A stretch of DNA of 64,000 nt, taken from positions 1,918,356 to 1,982,355 of the forward strand of contig VFFE01007100.1 in NCBI GenBank assembly GCA_008921705.1, written 5' to 3'. Position numbers and translations under genes: made by a program. This document shows positions 26,189 to 39,234 of the stretch, piece after piece. Each line of letters starts with the position of its first letter. The first letter of the stretch is position 1. This stretch comes from Burhinus oedicnemus (Eukaryota; Chordata; Aves; Charadriiformes; Burhinidae). Under the pieces are notes generated by a model. The model saw only the letters and a list, made by a program, of their open reading frames with translations, was not told the origin of the DNA and did not search any database.

Positions 26189-26233
26189 TGACGTCACGCT
26201 TTTGTTAACATTTTGGATGGCGCCATCTACCGG
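26189..26233. promoter_or_regulatory. candidate regulatory element: full CRE and CTCF-like motif
   Basis: A complete palindromic cAMP-response element TGACGTCA occupies 26189-26196. Twenty-four bases further on, the minus strand of 26220-26233 reads CCGGTAGATGGCGC. This fits the CTCF core consensus CCASYAGRKGGCRS at 13 of 14 positions, with a mismatch only at position 3. Several CpGs survive across 26,160-26,240, while CpG is depleted in the surrounding DNA; that suggests constraint or low germline methylation. The position, about 8 kb upstream of the PTPN1 start, would suit an insulator or enhancer of the PTPN1-CEBPB interval. Motif matches alone do not prove binding. Confidence 0.4.
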
Positions 26234-27044
26234 GAAGTGCTTTACCTGCGAAGTCTGGCACCTGTGTGTTCAGAGCTGAGGAAATTCACTGTGTTTGTAC
26301 CTTGTATGCCACATATTTGAGCTAAATTGGTCATCAGGATTGTGTGTACATTGTAACCGTGGGTCAGCTCATCTTGCGTTTCAGAGGGATAACTTCAACA
26401 TGTCGTAACACGATTCCCACATTGACATGGAGCTCAGTAGCCGCTTACCTCAACCTAACTCATTGCATGACTCGGGCCTCTTCTCAAACCTTAGTAATTT
26501 AACTCGGCCCCCAAATGATCTCTAATAAAGAGGCTACTGAGCGAGAAAATTACCTGTAGCGACAAGAAATGTATGCACCATTAAAAGTAACCGCTTGGTG
26601 TCACTCTTTTCCATAGTTAATACTGTATGAAGTTAACCAAATGCTGAAATTGTTTACTCAGTCAGTGTCTCCTTTTGGAAGCATTACTGTAGACAGTTGG
26701 GTGGGAGCAGAGCTGCTCATGTAATGAAAAAAATGCCTTCCTCTTTGAAATGAACTGATTTCTGTAATGATAATTATATCAATATTCTGTATTACTCATT
26801 GCAGTGCCTCTGATTCTTCAAGAATGAGGCTAAAATTTAGAATCTGAGTAGATGTGGCATCTAAACTGTGGGCAGATGTACTTGCGGAAGGCTGCAGCAC
26901 TGGTGCATGTCGTAACTACTCATTTCTCTGCTCCAAAACAGGTACTAGAGCAGTTGCGGTCTTCTGTATGGAAACTATGACCATCACTTTTCATTTTATG
27001 AAAAATATAAAATTTAGCACAAAATTATTGTTGCAGCAGTGCTA

Positions 27045-27076
27045 TAGGGTCTCATGCATATATGGTCTCATGCATA
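27045..27076. repeat. 16-bp tandem duplication
   Basis: TAGGGTCTCATGCATA is followed directly by TATGGTCTCATGCATA. One substitution separates the two units, so the duplication is fairly recent. Confidence 0.85.
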
Positions 27077-30000
27077 GACTGTGTCTTTCTAAATTAAGCT
27101 CTGCATGAAAGCAGGATGAAAAGACCATCCTTGACCCATTTAATCAAGTAATAATTGAAGTTCTGTTTTATTTTCCTTCAGAACGGGGTCTTAAAACTGT
27201 TAGCGTATTTTTGAAAACTTTGCTATAAGTGTCAATGGAGGGTTATTAAGGGTTGAATCATTTAACTTTTTACACTGTTCCTTTCCATTCCTCATTGTGA
27301 AGATGCACTTTTCCACTGGCAAAATATTTCAGTCTAAAATGCTTCTGCAGGGAAAATTGACCCTTGCATAGCTTGACTTGTTTTGAGAGACTTTTTTCAG
27401 TGACTTCTGAAATATTTCCTTCTTAACAGGAAGCAGTACAAATTAAAAAAAAATATAGCACAATCCAGTGATGATTGGGATAGAATAAAACCGGTAATAG
27501 GAATGTCTGGATTAGGATTTTTATGAGAAGGTCTGTTTTCATGACATTTCCAGTCCTGGCTTGTGATGTAAAGAGGATGAATTAATCTCTGGATTTATAA
27601 TTTCAGTTGAAGCCAAAGGGGGCAATACCTGTTTACCCTAATGCTCAATGGGACTTGACAGGCTTTGTGCTTTTGGATGCCTGTCCCAGAAGAATATAAG
27701 GTCTTAAATATATTCCAGTCAAGAATATGGGCTGAAAAGGGCCATTTGGATCAGAGACCTGTGCCCTACAAATGTATGCAACCATTTAATAGATATTTAG
27801 TCCTCAAATTGCACTCTCCACACAGATCCAGAGCAGCAAAACATTTCCTAACAGCCTATATGAAATTTATGATCTACCTTACAAAATACTAAAAGTTGCA
27901 AAATCTGCAAAGCATTGCAGGAAAAAAAACAGAAGAGATTAAAAGCATTACTAGTGACTTAGATCCTTATAATAATGGAGGATTAGGTAACTGAAAACGT
28001 TCTGTGATCTCAGGACACAACCCTTTTGCACTTTAGAGAGGTTGGAATGATTCCAGCCTGTGTAACTTGAGGCACATTGCTTTTCCATCTCAATATACTC
28101 CTATTCAGAGTTTTTAGTTGGTAAATCATCCATTAGAACCTAGCACTTGAAAAGAAAATGATAATCCAAAAGAAAGGGTTGGACCTTGTTACTTATTCCA
28201 CTTCATTAAAACGGAAGGTGCTTGTCCAAACTCAAACATACATTTCATATCCTCTCTTCATTCTCCATAGTTCAAAGCAACTTGATGAAGAAAGTTGCAA
28301 ATATGCAAAATCTGTTATATGGACTGGCAAGATGGGTGACTTTTCATGACATAGTTGCTATTTTAGCTGTCAGGCTTACTCTTTAGCTATCAGGAAACTA
28401 AAGTCCTCATCTGGGACTGGATAACCGGAATGCTGTTAGCAGGACTGGGATACCAAAAACTCTGCGTACTGCCTCTGTTAAAGGAGAGTAAGAATAACTT
28501 TTTTTTGTAAAGTACATCACTTTACACTAAACCAGCCTTAAGAAATGATCTGTCAGAATTCTGTGTGAAAAGGAAAGAAGGGATATCGACCTGTTATCTG
28601 TACATTGAAGTTTCAGCCATCAGTGATGGTGTGACAAAATGTGCCTGTGGGGGAAGTGTACAACATATGTGCATGCATGTGCACCTTTTGCTGCTTCTGA
28701 TATTTTTCAGCCTTCATGGGTTTTGCAGAATGTGTTTAAGGTTAATGTCATGCTGTGGCAGAAGCAGCTAGAGGTAGAAATTTGTAACTCATAGTTGCTA
28801 AAGACCATCTTACCATTGGATGGCACTAGAGTCCTTACTGCTCATAGTGATCACAGCCCTGAATTATACTCCTTATAAGAATTTTAGGTCAAGCAGCAAC
28901 TAATAGGGAAATAGTTACTGAAAAGAATTTTTTATGACTAATATGATGCTGATAAAATAAAATTATACTTGCAGAGATGGCTTTTGTTTTGCAGCATTAG
29001 ATTTTAGGAAGCCTGTGTTGAAATCTTGCCAGGTTGCTTAGTTTTCTAAATAAAGATTTCAAAATGCAGTTGATTCTGTCACATGGGACTCAGGTACTGT
29101 GTGCTCTCTACTGTCATAAAAGGTATTAGGGGTGTGTTTTGTGATTACAGGGTATTTCACCCCACAGCTTTCACCCACTGTTTTATGCTTTATGCAATGT
29201 TTTATATTAATGAGAGAACGTTTTCAGCAACCTTTTCTTTAAATAATCCTTTTTCCTTACAGCAGATACGGCATATCTGAGTTTGGAATTGCCTTCACCT
29301 GTGTATCCTAGGGCTACAGAATGGGTGAGTGCTTAAGTCTGCAGACCTGTAGTCTTGCAAGCGTAAATATTTTTGACTTCAAGCTGAAGGCACAAGTGTT
29401 CAGGGGAATGTCTGCAGCTCATTCAAAGTTGTGGCTGCTGTTTTTACATATGCAAGGAAGCATTAGCTTAAATTTGAGTTATTGATACACCATTAGTTTA
29501 ATATTGAGGCAGTTATGTCATTGGTATCACCATGACCATATCATGGCATTCAGTGCAAGCAAGCCAGTTGCAAATTTACCTAAGTTTCATATAGTGTTTT
29601 GCAGTCTGTTCTGAGTTCCTTGCTGCCAGTACACTTAGTCTGAAGCTAGGTGAATTATATACATGAACTGCTGACTAGACTTGAGGCTTTGTATCCAAAG
29701 GCAAAATGTTTGGCAGCAATATTGACCTAGCCTCACCTCCTTTGCCACCTGCTGCTGGTTTCTGTGGTATACCACCCCTTCAATTGTGCCAGCCCAACTA
29801 TTTATGCAGCTGCACTTGGAAAGGGAGCTGGGAACACATCTACTTAAAAAAAACCAACAAACCACTAGGTTTTTTTCTGGGTTAGTTTTAAGCAAGATCA
29901 GTTCTCCATTATAGTGAACCACATGGCTACCATAAACAATTTTTCTAGAACAGAATACATTGATGCTGGGGCAGGAAGATTACAGAAGACAAATACCAAT

Positions 30001-33000
30001 ATCATAGCCAGTATTGCCACTAAAGGCTTCATCTTGAGACATACACAACTAAATCTACGATTTCAGTGATTCACAGTAAACTGTGTTTTAAATTAAGATA
30101 AGGTCATATTTAAATTATTCTGTTTGGAGCTACTTCCATATGCCGTCTCCTGGTGGCATGCAGACTTAGTATGGGCCCTGACAAGCACAGATAAATAGTT
30201 CTGAGCACAACTTAGTGTTGAGCCTTATATTTAGGACAAAAAAGCTCCCAAACCAAACAAACATAAGTAAGATCACTGTAGTGACAGAAAATGCCTTATG
30301 TGGAAAGAGTGCCCTGAAATTCTTTTTACCTAGGAGTAGAATGAGAGCCTTCTAGTTTCAGGTAAGCCTCTAAGTGGAAAAAATAGTGATAGGAAAATAA
30401 AAGTACATCCATTTTAACCAGTATTTCATTGAAACAAGTGTGACTATATTCATACTGTCCTCTAAGGACCAGTTATTTCTGGAGGCGTATCTTATTTCTT
30501 TTGTAGTGCGTGATTTTTATTGCTCTTAATTTATTTCCCATAAAGGAAGAGGAGCTCAGATCAACTCCTTTTCAGTTAGTCCAAGAAGAGCTCAATAAAA
30601 CTGCTTGAGAAACTAACACCACTTTAGGGATGACAGTGGGTAGATTTACACAATGTATTTTCCGAGCACTGTATATAAACAAGTATCTTTCAGCTGACAA
30701 ATTTTTTCCAACTCGGATATAGTAAAAATTTAAAATCTCGCCTAGTTTGATAAACAGACAAGCCAGAAAAATACTGCTGCAGGGGAAAGAAGCCTCAGTG
30801 CATGGTTGGCCTTGGTGACTACCTACCAGGAGAAAAGGGACCTATGAAACTTTCTTCTAACGTATTATCTGAATCTTATCTGCTCAAACACTTCAGAGTT
30901 CAGGAAGAGCAGCCAAAGTAAATTTTTGCTTAGAGTGTTTAAAACCAAAAATAAACAGAAGGGAGAAGTTGTGCGTGTGCAGGAGGAGGTGTTGGGGTGG
31001 AGAATGGACAGGGTGGTGGGATTGGGGAGGGAATGTTTTAACCTACATTGACTCTTCTGAAATTCTCTTGGAAGTATGCACTGTTTTCTCAAATGACAAT
31101 GAAATTGCACAATATATAATTGTGGTGGTGGAGGGCTGCAGGCGTGTATCCAGGGGCCAGTATTCTATCTGACCTGAGCAGGTAGATGAAACAATAGTTA
31201 GTATAAATTAGAGAACAGCTTTGTCATTGCTAGTTATCTGATTCTACAAAGCCTGAAAAATGCCTTCTGAAATGTACAAAACAGAAACTGAATTTTCAGG
31301 TCTTTGTTAATATTTTAAAATACTAAACAAAACAAAAAAAGAAAAGCCTTGCTGACCGTGCAGTACTCCGAAGTGCCTGAAATCCTGTGAACCCTCACTG
31401 TCATGCTGGCCCAGACACAACAAAATCCATAGTGTTTCAGGAAGATTTTGTGACCTTCCCCCCTGTCTTGCCATCTGAGAAGAGGTACCTTGATGTTGCT
31501 TTCATCCAGATCTGTCTAATAATTGAGATACTAGTTACCTGCTTTGTGCCTCCCCCTTCCCTACCTGAATCAGGTATTCTCAGCCCAACCGTCAAGCTAA
31601 TTTAACCCTGTATTTAAATGGAAATGGTAGTATTTAATCTGTAAAATTCTCTTTCCATCTATTAGTACCTTATTTATTGAATGTAATGGCTTATAAAAGC
31701 TACAAGGGCTAATGCTCTTGGAATAACTTGCTGTTTAGTGACCAATCACCACCATTTTTCAGAGTTGCTCTATTCCAGAGGAAGTTCCAAGAATGGTTGT
31801 GCCTTGAGGTGTAATTTCTCCCAAGTCTGTAATATTGTTGCAGAGTATAAATTGTTTGGCACCATCTTTTACGATGCAGCCCAGTCCCTTTTGTTATGTG
31901 TAATCTGCTCTGTGATTAAAAAAAAAAAAAGGGCAAGGTGCAAGTGCCTGTTTTACTACTTCTTCCCTGTTGTGTGAATTGTATAGGGTAGCATAGAGAA
32001 AGGCATTTTCTTGAACAAATTTTCAATGGATTGAGCAGGGATTCAAGAATGAATTCTAATCTGGTATTTGAATTTTATTTCAAGTGTATAAAAGAGAGAA
32101 ATTGAAGCACTGTTACAAAATTAAACATTGCTATATATTCTGCCTGTGGTCTGTCCAGCAGCAGACAGGTCTGCTTCCATTCTTATTTAGGAGTGTAAAT
32201 AATCCATATGTCATTTTTATTGCAGAATTATGACAGTGTCTTGCCCACATTCTGCTTCTTCATGTATCCTATGAAAACTAGGGTTGGGGCAAAGCTTGCA
32301 GCTTGTAAATTTTCCAGTATATTTTATACAAACTGACTAGCCACAATGTAGCTTTATATTTCATGAAAGAGGAATAGTATTAAAGCTTGGTTGGAACAGA
32401 TCTTGAGAGGTAAAATTAGGGATCAGCTACAGGGATGTTTCTGCTAAATATTTGTCTATGAGATTCTCAAGCTCAACTCTACAGAATATATTGGAAGTGG
32501 AAGGGAGAATAATATATTGCCAGAGCTGCTGGGAACAGAGTGCAGGATTAATCAAGGAGTTTGAGATAAAGGTAGAGCTAATCAATGAATTTCCACTCTT
32601 TTGCCTCTCATTACCTTCTCCCAGACACATCTTCCATTCTCAGCTCAGCACCTTACAGCACTGATCTTCCTTGATAATATGCATGGGGGTATCCCTTTCT
32701 CCCCAGTAATGCGAGCACCACTGAGAAATGAGTTGGGGAGAACACTAAGGGCACAAAATGTGTTGGATCAGGGAGTGAAAGGATTCAGATGAACGTAAAC
32801 GGATGAAGATTTTCTAATATTCTCAGACATTCTATTCCAGCATTTCAGTAGCTTCATTATTACATATTATCTGCTAGTGACAAACCTATGTCTTTATTTC
32901 TAGTTCTGCTTGTAGCTCTATTCTTGAAGAAGACATATTCAAATGAGGTTTTTTCCAGTGCTAAAATGCGTGGAAGGGTTAGCCTGTATGTCTTGAAGGA

Positions 33001-36000
33001 TTATATATTTTTACATACAAGTAATGATAAATGATACTCCAAAATTATTTTCAAATTATGTTTTTAAATTGTATACATTTTGGACTGGATACTTTGGACA
33101 TCCAAATGCATATGTAAAATGTCCATGAGACTGATTTGCTAACACATTAGGATGCTGAATGTTACTGTATTGTCTGTCATGTGCACATACGGACATTAGT
33201 AAGTACCTGCCATGGATGTGGAATGTGAGCACAGTTGTGCCAGTTGTATGTGTAGTCAGAATAATGAAGGAACAGTTTTATATGCATTTTGAACTTATAT
33301 TTTTGTGTTTAGGTTCTTTAAAAATCAGTTACTTTCTCTGTTTGTGGTATCAGGCAGCGAGCATACCACATACGAATCATTTTTGAGTGTTCTTCCTAAA
33401 GGATTAAATCACATGCTCTTCATATTTATAAAGGAAGCCCTTCCAGCAGGGATGAATCTCTTTTGTAACTGATAGAATAGGAGGAAATTTAACCAAACCA
33501 ATTTATTCTGGTTCCTATGAAAAATACTGTCTGTGAAAACATAAAAGCACTTAGAAAATGTCGACATTTCACTCCTATCTGCATGTAGATCAATATGAAT
33601 GGGTCACAGTAACCTCTCAGAGAGCAGGTCTGCATGACAACCAAAACTAATATGTATCTAAGGTTCTTAAAAAAACCACAAACCACCTTTATCCATGGAG
33701 TATCTGCTCCCAACAGGATAATTTATATCATGGGTCTGAACGATCTTGTATTAAGATGGTTTCTTTTAACTTTGCATTGCAACAGAAATAAAACTTTCAT
33801 CAATATAGACAGGCATATTTAATCTAGGAAGTATATATGCTACATTGCTTGTTTTTTCACTTTCCTTCTTTGTCATTTTACTATGATACCTGTAAACATT
33901 TTTAACAGGCACAAGTGTAGGAAAAGTTCTCAAATTGCATGTGTAATTATCACGACTGTATGCAGTAAGTTGTGCACATCTCTAGCTTGGGATAGCATTT
34001 TCAAAAGCTATTAGCTAAGAAGTTTAAAAGACATGTCTGTACCAGATGCTGATATGAATGGTAGAGATGCCAGACTGACACAGGAACATGGTGTAGCACA
34101 CTCTGCAGATGTGTTATTTGGCAGCTCTGGGTAATGTAACTTAGGTGTAGCAAAACTCCGATAAGGCCTGCCTTCCTGCCCCACTTCTGATTGCATCACA
34201 TCTCTGCCATGATTCAGCAGTACCGTTCCTGGTTGGGGTGCTAGTGCTCTGTCACAAGTGCATAGTCTTAGAAGTGTGTGTACCCTTTGTGTGATGTGAA
34301 CATACCAGAAAGTTGTTTGGAAATTAAAGATTCAGGCTCCTGAGTGTTAACGCTTTTGAAAATCAGATGATAACTGTGTAGAATGTCTTTGCAGGTCTTG
34401 TGTGGTGTACTGAAAGTCTGAATACAGCTGGGAACTAAATGGTAAAACAAGTAAAAAGACCTTAAAATAATGTCCAGTCTTGATGTCTTGGAAAGAATCA
34501 TGGTTATCTAGATGCACAGACCAGTAATATTGATCAGATTCCATGTACCCTGTGATTTGCGTTTAACACCCTTGTAGTTTAATCAGGAGCCAGGAAAAGG
34601 TTGATGTACTAAAGATCGCTTTAATTTTAAAATATGAAATGAAATAGCAAAATCAGAAGAAATACGAATACTTGGGATTTAAATTTCGCTCCTATTCTTT
34701 GGCATGTTAGTTGAAAGTCTAAATATGAAGAAGTCAAATATGAAGTACATTGCAAAGACTTGCGTTTTCTGTTTTTAAGTTGTTTCCTTCCAAAAGCTTT
34801 TCATTTGCTACTAATTTCAATTTCGTGTGCAAGACCATGTTCAGCAAAACATGTATGATGTATACTCAGACTTAATAATGTGCCTAGCAGGTTTGCAAAA
34901 TTAGTCAAAATTCTGAAAATTAATTTGTCTATTTAAAATGTAATATGGACTACATACCCGAATTTTTCCCTCATCTGCCATGTTCTTGTATTACGTATTA
35001 AGATACGTTAAACATCACAGCTAAATATAGTATTCAATAAATAAGAAACAAGATGGAAGGATATATCTGTTCTCCTCCACCCAAAGGATCAAACAGTTAA
35101 AATTATAATCAGATCCCTCTGAGTCTGATCTTTTATGGATGATGAGCACTAGCTCAGTAAAACCCAGAAGTACACAGAACAAAAATATGGCACAAATATA
35201 AATCTGAATAGTTGTAAACAGTTCTTGTAAGTATTTCTTATCCAACAAACCTCAAATGCCTAAACGTTTGATAATGAATATTTCTTACAGCTCTCTCTAG
35301 CATCTCTTTTTAGTTCAGGTGCTGGAAAGGCACAAAGTATGTCACAGTTAAGATGTAGCCACATCACCCAGAGCAGTCAAGAATCACCATGTCTCATAAA
35401 TTGTTGTCTGTGTGCTGAGCTGCAGTCACTGACCATGAGGTCATTTTTAGCCTGTGCCAATTCTGTAGTAAAATGTGCTAGATTAAATCACTGTGAAGGT
35501 TAAAGGTAGGGTCTAGTATTAAATTTTGGAGGTATAGGGTCTAGTCCTTTTTAGTTATCTTGATCGCATTCTTGGAGATTGGAATAGACCTTTCATAGGA
35601 AATTAAATGGCAGGACCCTTTAAGGAGGCTATAAAAGACAATGCATAGTGGCAGTCCACATGCACTTCTGAACTACTTATGGTTACTTAAATGAAGGGAG
35701 GGAGTAGCCATTTGCATGCAGCTACAAGGTTTATTTTAGTTGCATTATTTGCAGGACTCTTAACAACTGAGACAGGAATTCCACAGGAGCACGGGTTATT
35801 ATCCCTTTGAAATTTGAAATGCACATTAAACAATCAAGGATTAACCAACACTATGATAGTTTTAAAGTCTTAAGGTTTCTGGTATGTGTATACAGACATC
35901 ATTTTTGCTACCTGCCATCTGGAAATCTCTGGTATCATTGCAGAATTACGAGTGTCTGGTTTACATTTTGTGGGGTTTGTATATAGTATAGTATGTTTTG

Positions 36001-38096
36001 CAAGATGTTTGCTGGATCGATTCCAGTTCTTTCTCCAAAGCTTTACGCATAGGGAGATTACTGGGAAAACTGATGTTGATCCTCTTGCTAAAAGGGACAG
36101 AGATGCAAACTCTCACCTCTGTACCAGATGTCTCATGGGCTGCCTTCTGATGCTTAATGTAGAGAGCAGTTGCCACTGAGGCCTGTCCTGTGCTGAGTTA
36201 TAATCAATAAATCATGTGTTGGTGGTGGTTGTTCGTGTTAGATCTTATTTAAAGACTTCACTGTCTTAAGCTGCTGTGCAGTATTTGCTGGTTTTTCTTG
36301 CTGCATATTCCATACTAACAGCTGTAATGTTGTGATTGACAACAATATTGGTTCACATCTGACAGGACAGAAAAAAAAGGGGTTCATTGTGTCTTTTTCT
36401 TACTGGGTTTTTACACTTATGTAACTGAACCAACTCCAGTAGTGTTACTTCTGATTTAAGTATGTAATAAGAGTTGGGCTATTGAAGAATAACAGCAAGA
36501 AAATAAAAATTCTATTTTCCCAAAGGAAGAGAATGAAAGAGTGAAGAAGGAAACAATGCTTAATTAGGTCCACTGAATGTGTACTTTGCTACAGAAATTT
36601 GGGCTCATGTGGATTGCATTAAGCAAATAAGCTGCCCACAGGAAGAACCAAATGCCACTGTTGGGTGTTAGCTGACCACTTGTTGACCAAAATAAAAAAT
36701 GAAATCGTCCTTTGTCACCTATACATCATGAACATTTGATTGACACAAAACCTATGTCCAGTTGTTGTGCAAAGAATTAGTTTATTGCAAGTTGAAAATC
36801 AGATTATATAGTGCAGAAATATTATTATCCATAAACTATGCTTTAATCAATTTATAGAACTTCATTGATACAGTTTTAAATCTGGTGAAGATTTGGCCAT
36901 CAGTTCTGTTATGTATGTGCATATATAAAATCTTGCAAATACATTTATTTCTTCCAGTGTAAAAAAATATTGACAAATATCAAGAACAACTCATGAAATA
37001 ATTTCTCAATACAATGAGAAATTGTTTCTAAGATATAAGCATTCAGTATAAACTCTCTGTGAAGGCCTTTGTTCACATTATTGTTAATAAATATTTTCAC
37101 TTTTTTGATTAGAGGGTTTTTTAGTACTTAGTTAATTAACTAATAAAGGCAAGTAGTTCCTTTTTTTTTTTTGATCAGTCTGTGCTTTTACATGATGGAA
37201 TCGAATAGCATTCATATTCCCCAGTTGTAGGCACATCTTACATTCCAAATACATACTTAGCTTTTAAATACCTGTACAGTAAATAGAAAAAGATGGTGAT
37301 TTAGAGCTAGGTGCATTGAATTGTGTTCCAAGGATACTGCCACTTTGTGTTGACAGTGGATTAAGTAAGGACAGCTAACTTCCCATCTAGTTGATTGTGA
37401 CAAGTCAGTAGTATGAATTGCCACCTCTCTTCTTGATAATAAATTCAAAATGACTGATTCTTTGCCCCCATAATGTACTCCCATTTGTGGCAGTTTGCTG
37501 CTAATTTTGATGAAAATGAAACTGAGCTCTTATTACAGGTTAGGAGACTGACAATTATTTCCTTACAGCAGTAATTCATTTGTTCTAATAAAACTGCCAA
37601 GAACTCCAGAAGGAAAGCAAGCAAACAAAATTCCTTTTGAAATGTCTTTGTATGACTGTGCATGGTTGTCAGTCAGCAAAATCAGATCAAATTTTAGGGT
37701 AACTATTTTACAGTTGGTTTCAGGGTCATTTTAGCTTTTGTTGGTTTGGGTTTTTTTTAACAAGGAACTTTTAAGATGGAACAAGGGGCTTTATTTTTGC
37801 TACAGCAAAGCATTTTCAAATAACAGAACATCTTGTTTTATGAGGTGAAAAATCTCTCCTGCCAGAGCATAGTTTTAAGTGCTGGAAAAGGCAGTATTTT
37901 CACAGAAAACTGGACTCTTTTTGAGCAAAGAAGCATGCAGATCTATGAAATACATTCCACCATGCAATATGTCAATGAATCACAAAAATCTGTGGTTTAA
38001 GGTTTTATTTTCCTTACCTGAAATACAAATATATAGCTAAGCTTGTAAGAGGAGTGATTGAGTACTGGTTGAGAATTTTTTAGCAAAATATTCTTT

Positions 38097-38136
38097 GTCT
38101 AAAAGTGCTGTTCTCTGTCTAAAAATGCTGTTTTGT
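38097..38136. repeat. 20-bp tandem duplication
   Basis: GTCTAAAAGTGCTGTTCTCT is followed by GTCTAAAAATGCTGTTTTGT. The units differ at a few positions. It lies about 400 bp before the granulin-like segment. Confidence 0.75.
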
Positions 38137-38510
38137 TAGAAAAGAAAACGCTCCTGGACATATCGTACTTTTTACAAAAAACTTCTGAGATCCAGGATGG
38201 AATTTCTAGTCAAAGTAAGAGAATGTGAGAGACCATTCCATTTTGGAAAATCAAGAAGTCCAGTCGTTAGCGCTGTCAGTCACAAGAATCACTTTAACTT
38301 TTGTCTCCTATGTCTCAGAAGTGCCTTAAAGAAATGGCTGTTTGAAATTTGGCTGCCTGTTACATAGGTTATGTACTCATGTTCTCCTCTTGGAAAAAAA
38401 TGTGGAAAGTCTTCAGTTTGTTCCGGTCTGGCATGCAGCTAAATGTTGATACTTCAGGATTTTTCTCAGATATTTTTTCCTGTCTAGCCATAAGTAGTAA
38501 TTTAAATACA

Positions 38511-38786
38511 ATGGCTTTTAGCCTTTGTATAATTTTACCATGCATCTTGGTTTCACTCTTCCTTCTTTGGCATATGTACATATCATATTTGTCTTACATG
38601 TGTTACCCAGATGAACAATGCCATGGGATGTGTGACCCACCTAATGGCTTGGAATTCTGGCACTGTATCATTGGTTACAATAAGTGGGGCTGTGTACACC
38701 CAAAACCAAAAAATGTGTGTTTGGACAATAAAATGATTGGAGCTTGTTTGTGTTTAGGTTTGCACATTCTGCACATAAGCCATTGA
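38511..38786 (+). pseudogene. granulin-like cysteine module (decayed or divergent), first segment
   Basis: An open segment from the ATG at 38511 to the stop at 38784-38786 gives 91 residues. The first 30 (MAFSLCIILPCILVSLFLLW...) are hydrophobic and resemble a signal peptide. From 38601 the cysteine pattern follows the granulin consensus in part: CYPDEQC matches Cys-X5-Cys. Later, HC-X8-CV-X6-VC-X-D matches CC-X8-CC-X6-CC-X-D with exactly one cysteine of each pair kept, including NKWGC at 38682-38693 and PKPKNVCLD. The usual TCC spacing before this block and the final HCC are not kept. The frame also stays open upstream to 38349. No intron interrupts the module, unlike canonical progranulin genes. 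I read it as a remnant or a divergent granulin-like gene; chance resemblance is possible. Confidence 0.35.
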
Positions 38787-39069
38787 TCCCAAGTAAATAA
38801 TGAAGAAGAGAAAATCCATTAAATAAGTTATTCAAAATATCATAGAACTTGTCAAATTAATGATTTCACAAGCAGCATCCAACAAATTGTTTTTGCAGTA
38901 GAGCAGTTTTTTAGGGATTAGAGAAAATCCAGACAGTTCTCAGGCAAAATACAGCTGAGGTGAGGCCAGAATTTTGCATTAGAGCTTCAAAGTCCAGAGG
39001 ATTGTGGAAAATGTTGACTTGAATAAGTTTTGTGAAAAAAAAATTTTTTTTTCCACTCCTGTGAAGCAG

Positions 39070-39230
39070 CTCATATCAACATAAAGCCAGGCATGGGAGA
39101 AATACATATCTATAAGACTGAAGACAGTTACTATTGCCCAGACAATCGTAAATGCTCAGTAATGAAGCTTTGGTCAAATGGAAGTGGCTTAATGAGATGT
39201 GAAGCTAGCAGAATATCTATTACAAATTAA
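39070..39230 (+). pseudogene. granulin-like N-terminal half module, second segment
   Basis: Downstream of a pyrimidine tract and an AAGCAG acceptor-like site (AG at 39068-39069), 53 codons are open to a TAA at 39228-39230. The peptide contains YYCPDNRKCSVMKLW and then NGSGLMRC. CPDNRKC repeats the Cys-X5-Cys with Pro-Asp that opens many granulin modules (CPDGxxC). The next cysteine pair would fall at Trp-Ser, and the one after at Cys-Glu, one residue closer than the usual X8. It lies on the same strand and 300 bp after the first segment. GATGTGAAG near 39198 could serve as a splice donor. Together the two segments suggest tandem granulin modules, but cysteine loss argues for decay. Confidence 0.3.
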
Positions 39231-39234
39231 GAGA

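Larger units (their letters stand above)
26240..38500. other. intergenic desert, no gene recognised
   Basis: About 12 kb of AT-rich sequence. All open frames are 60-97 codons, overlap on both strands and show no domain, signal or conserved motif I know. Small local features are a 16-bp tandem duplication at 27045-27076, a second near 38.1 kb, and a short hairpin at 37000-37023 (AATTTCTCA paired with TGAGAAATT, 6-nt loop). A second, weaker CTCF-like match is at 28813-28826 on the plus strand (CCATTGGATGGCAC, two mismatches). No CR1 or LTR was recognised here, although very old copies could escape notice. Confidence 0.5.
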
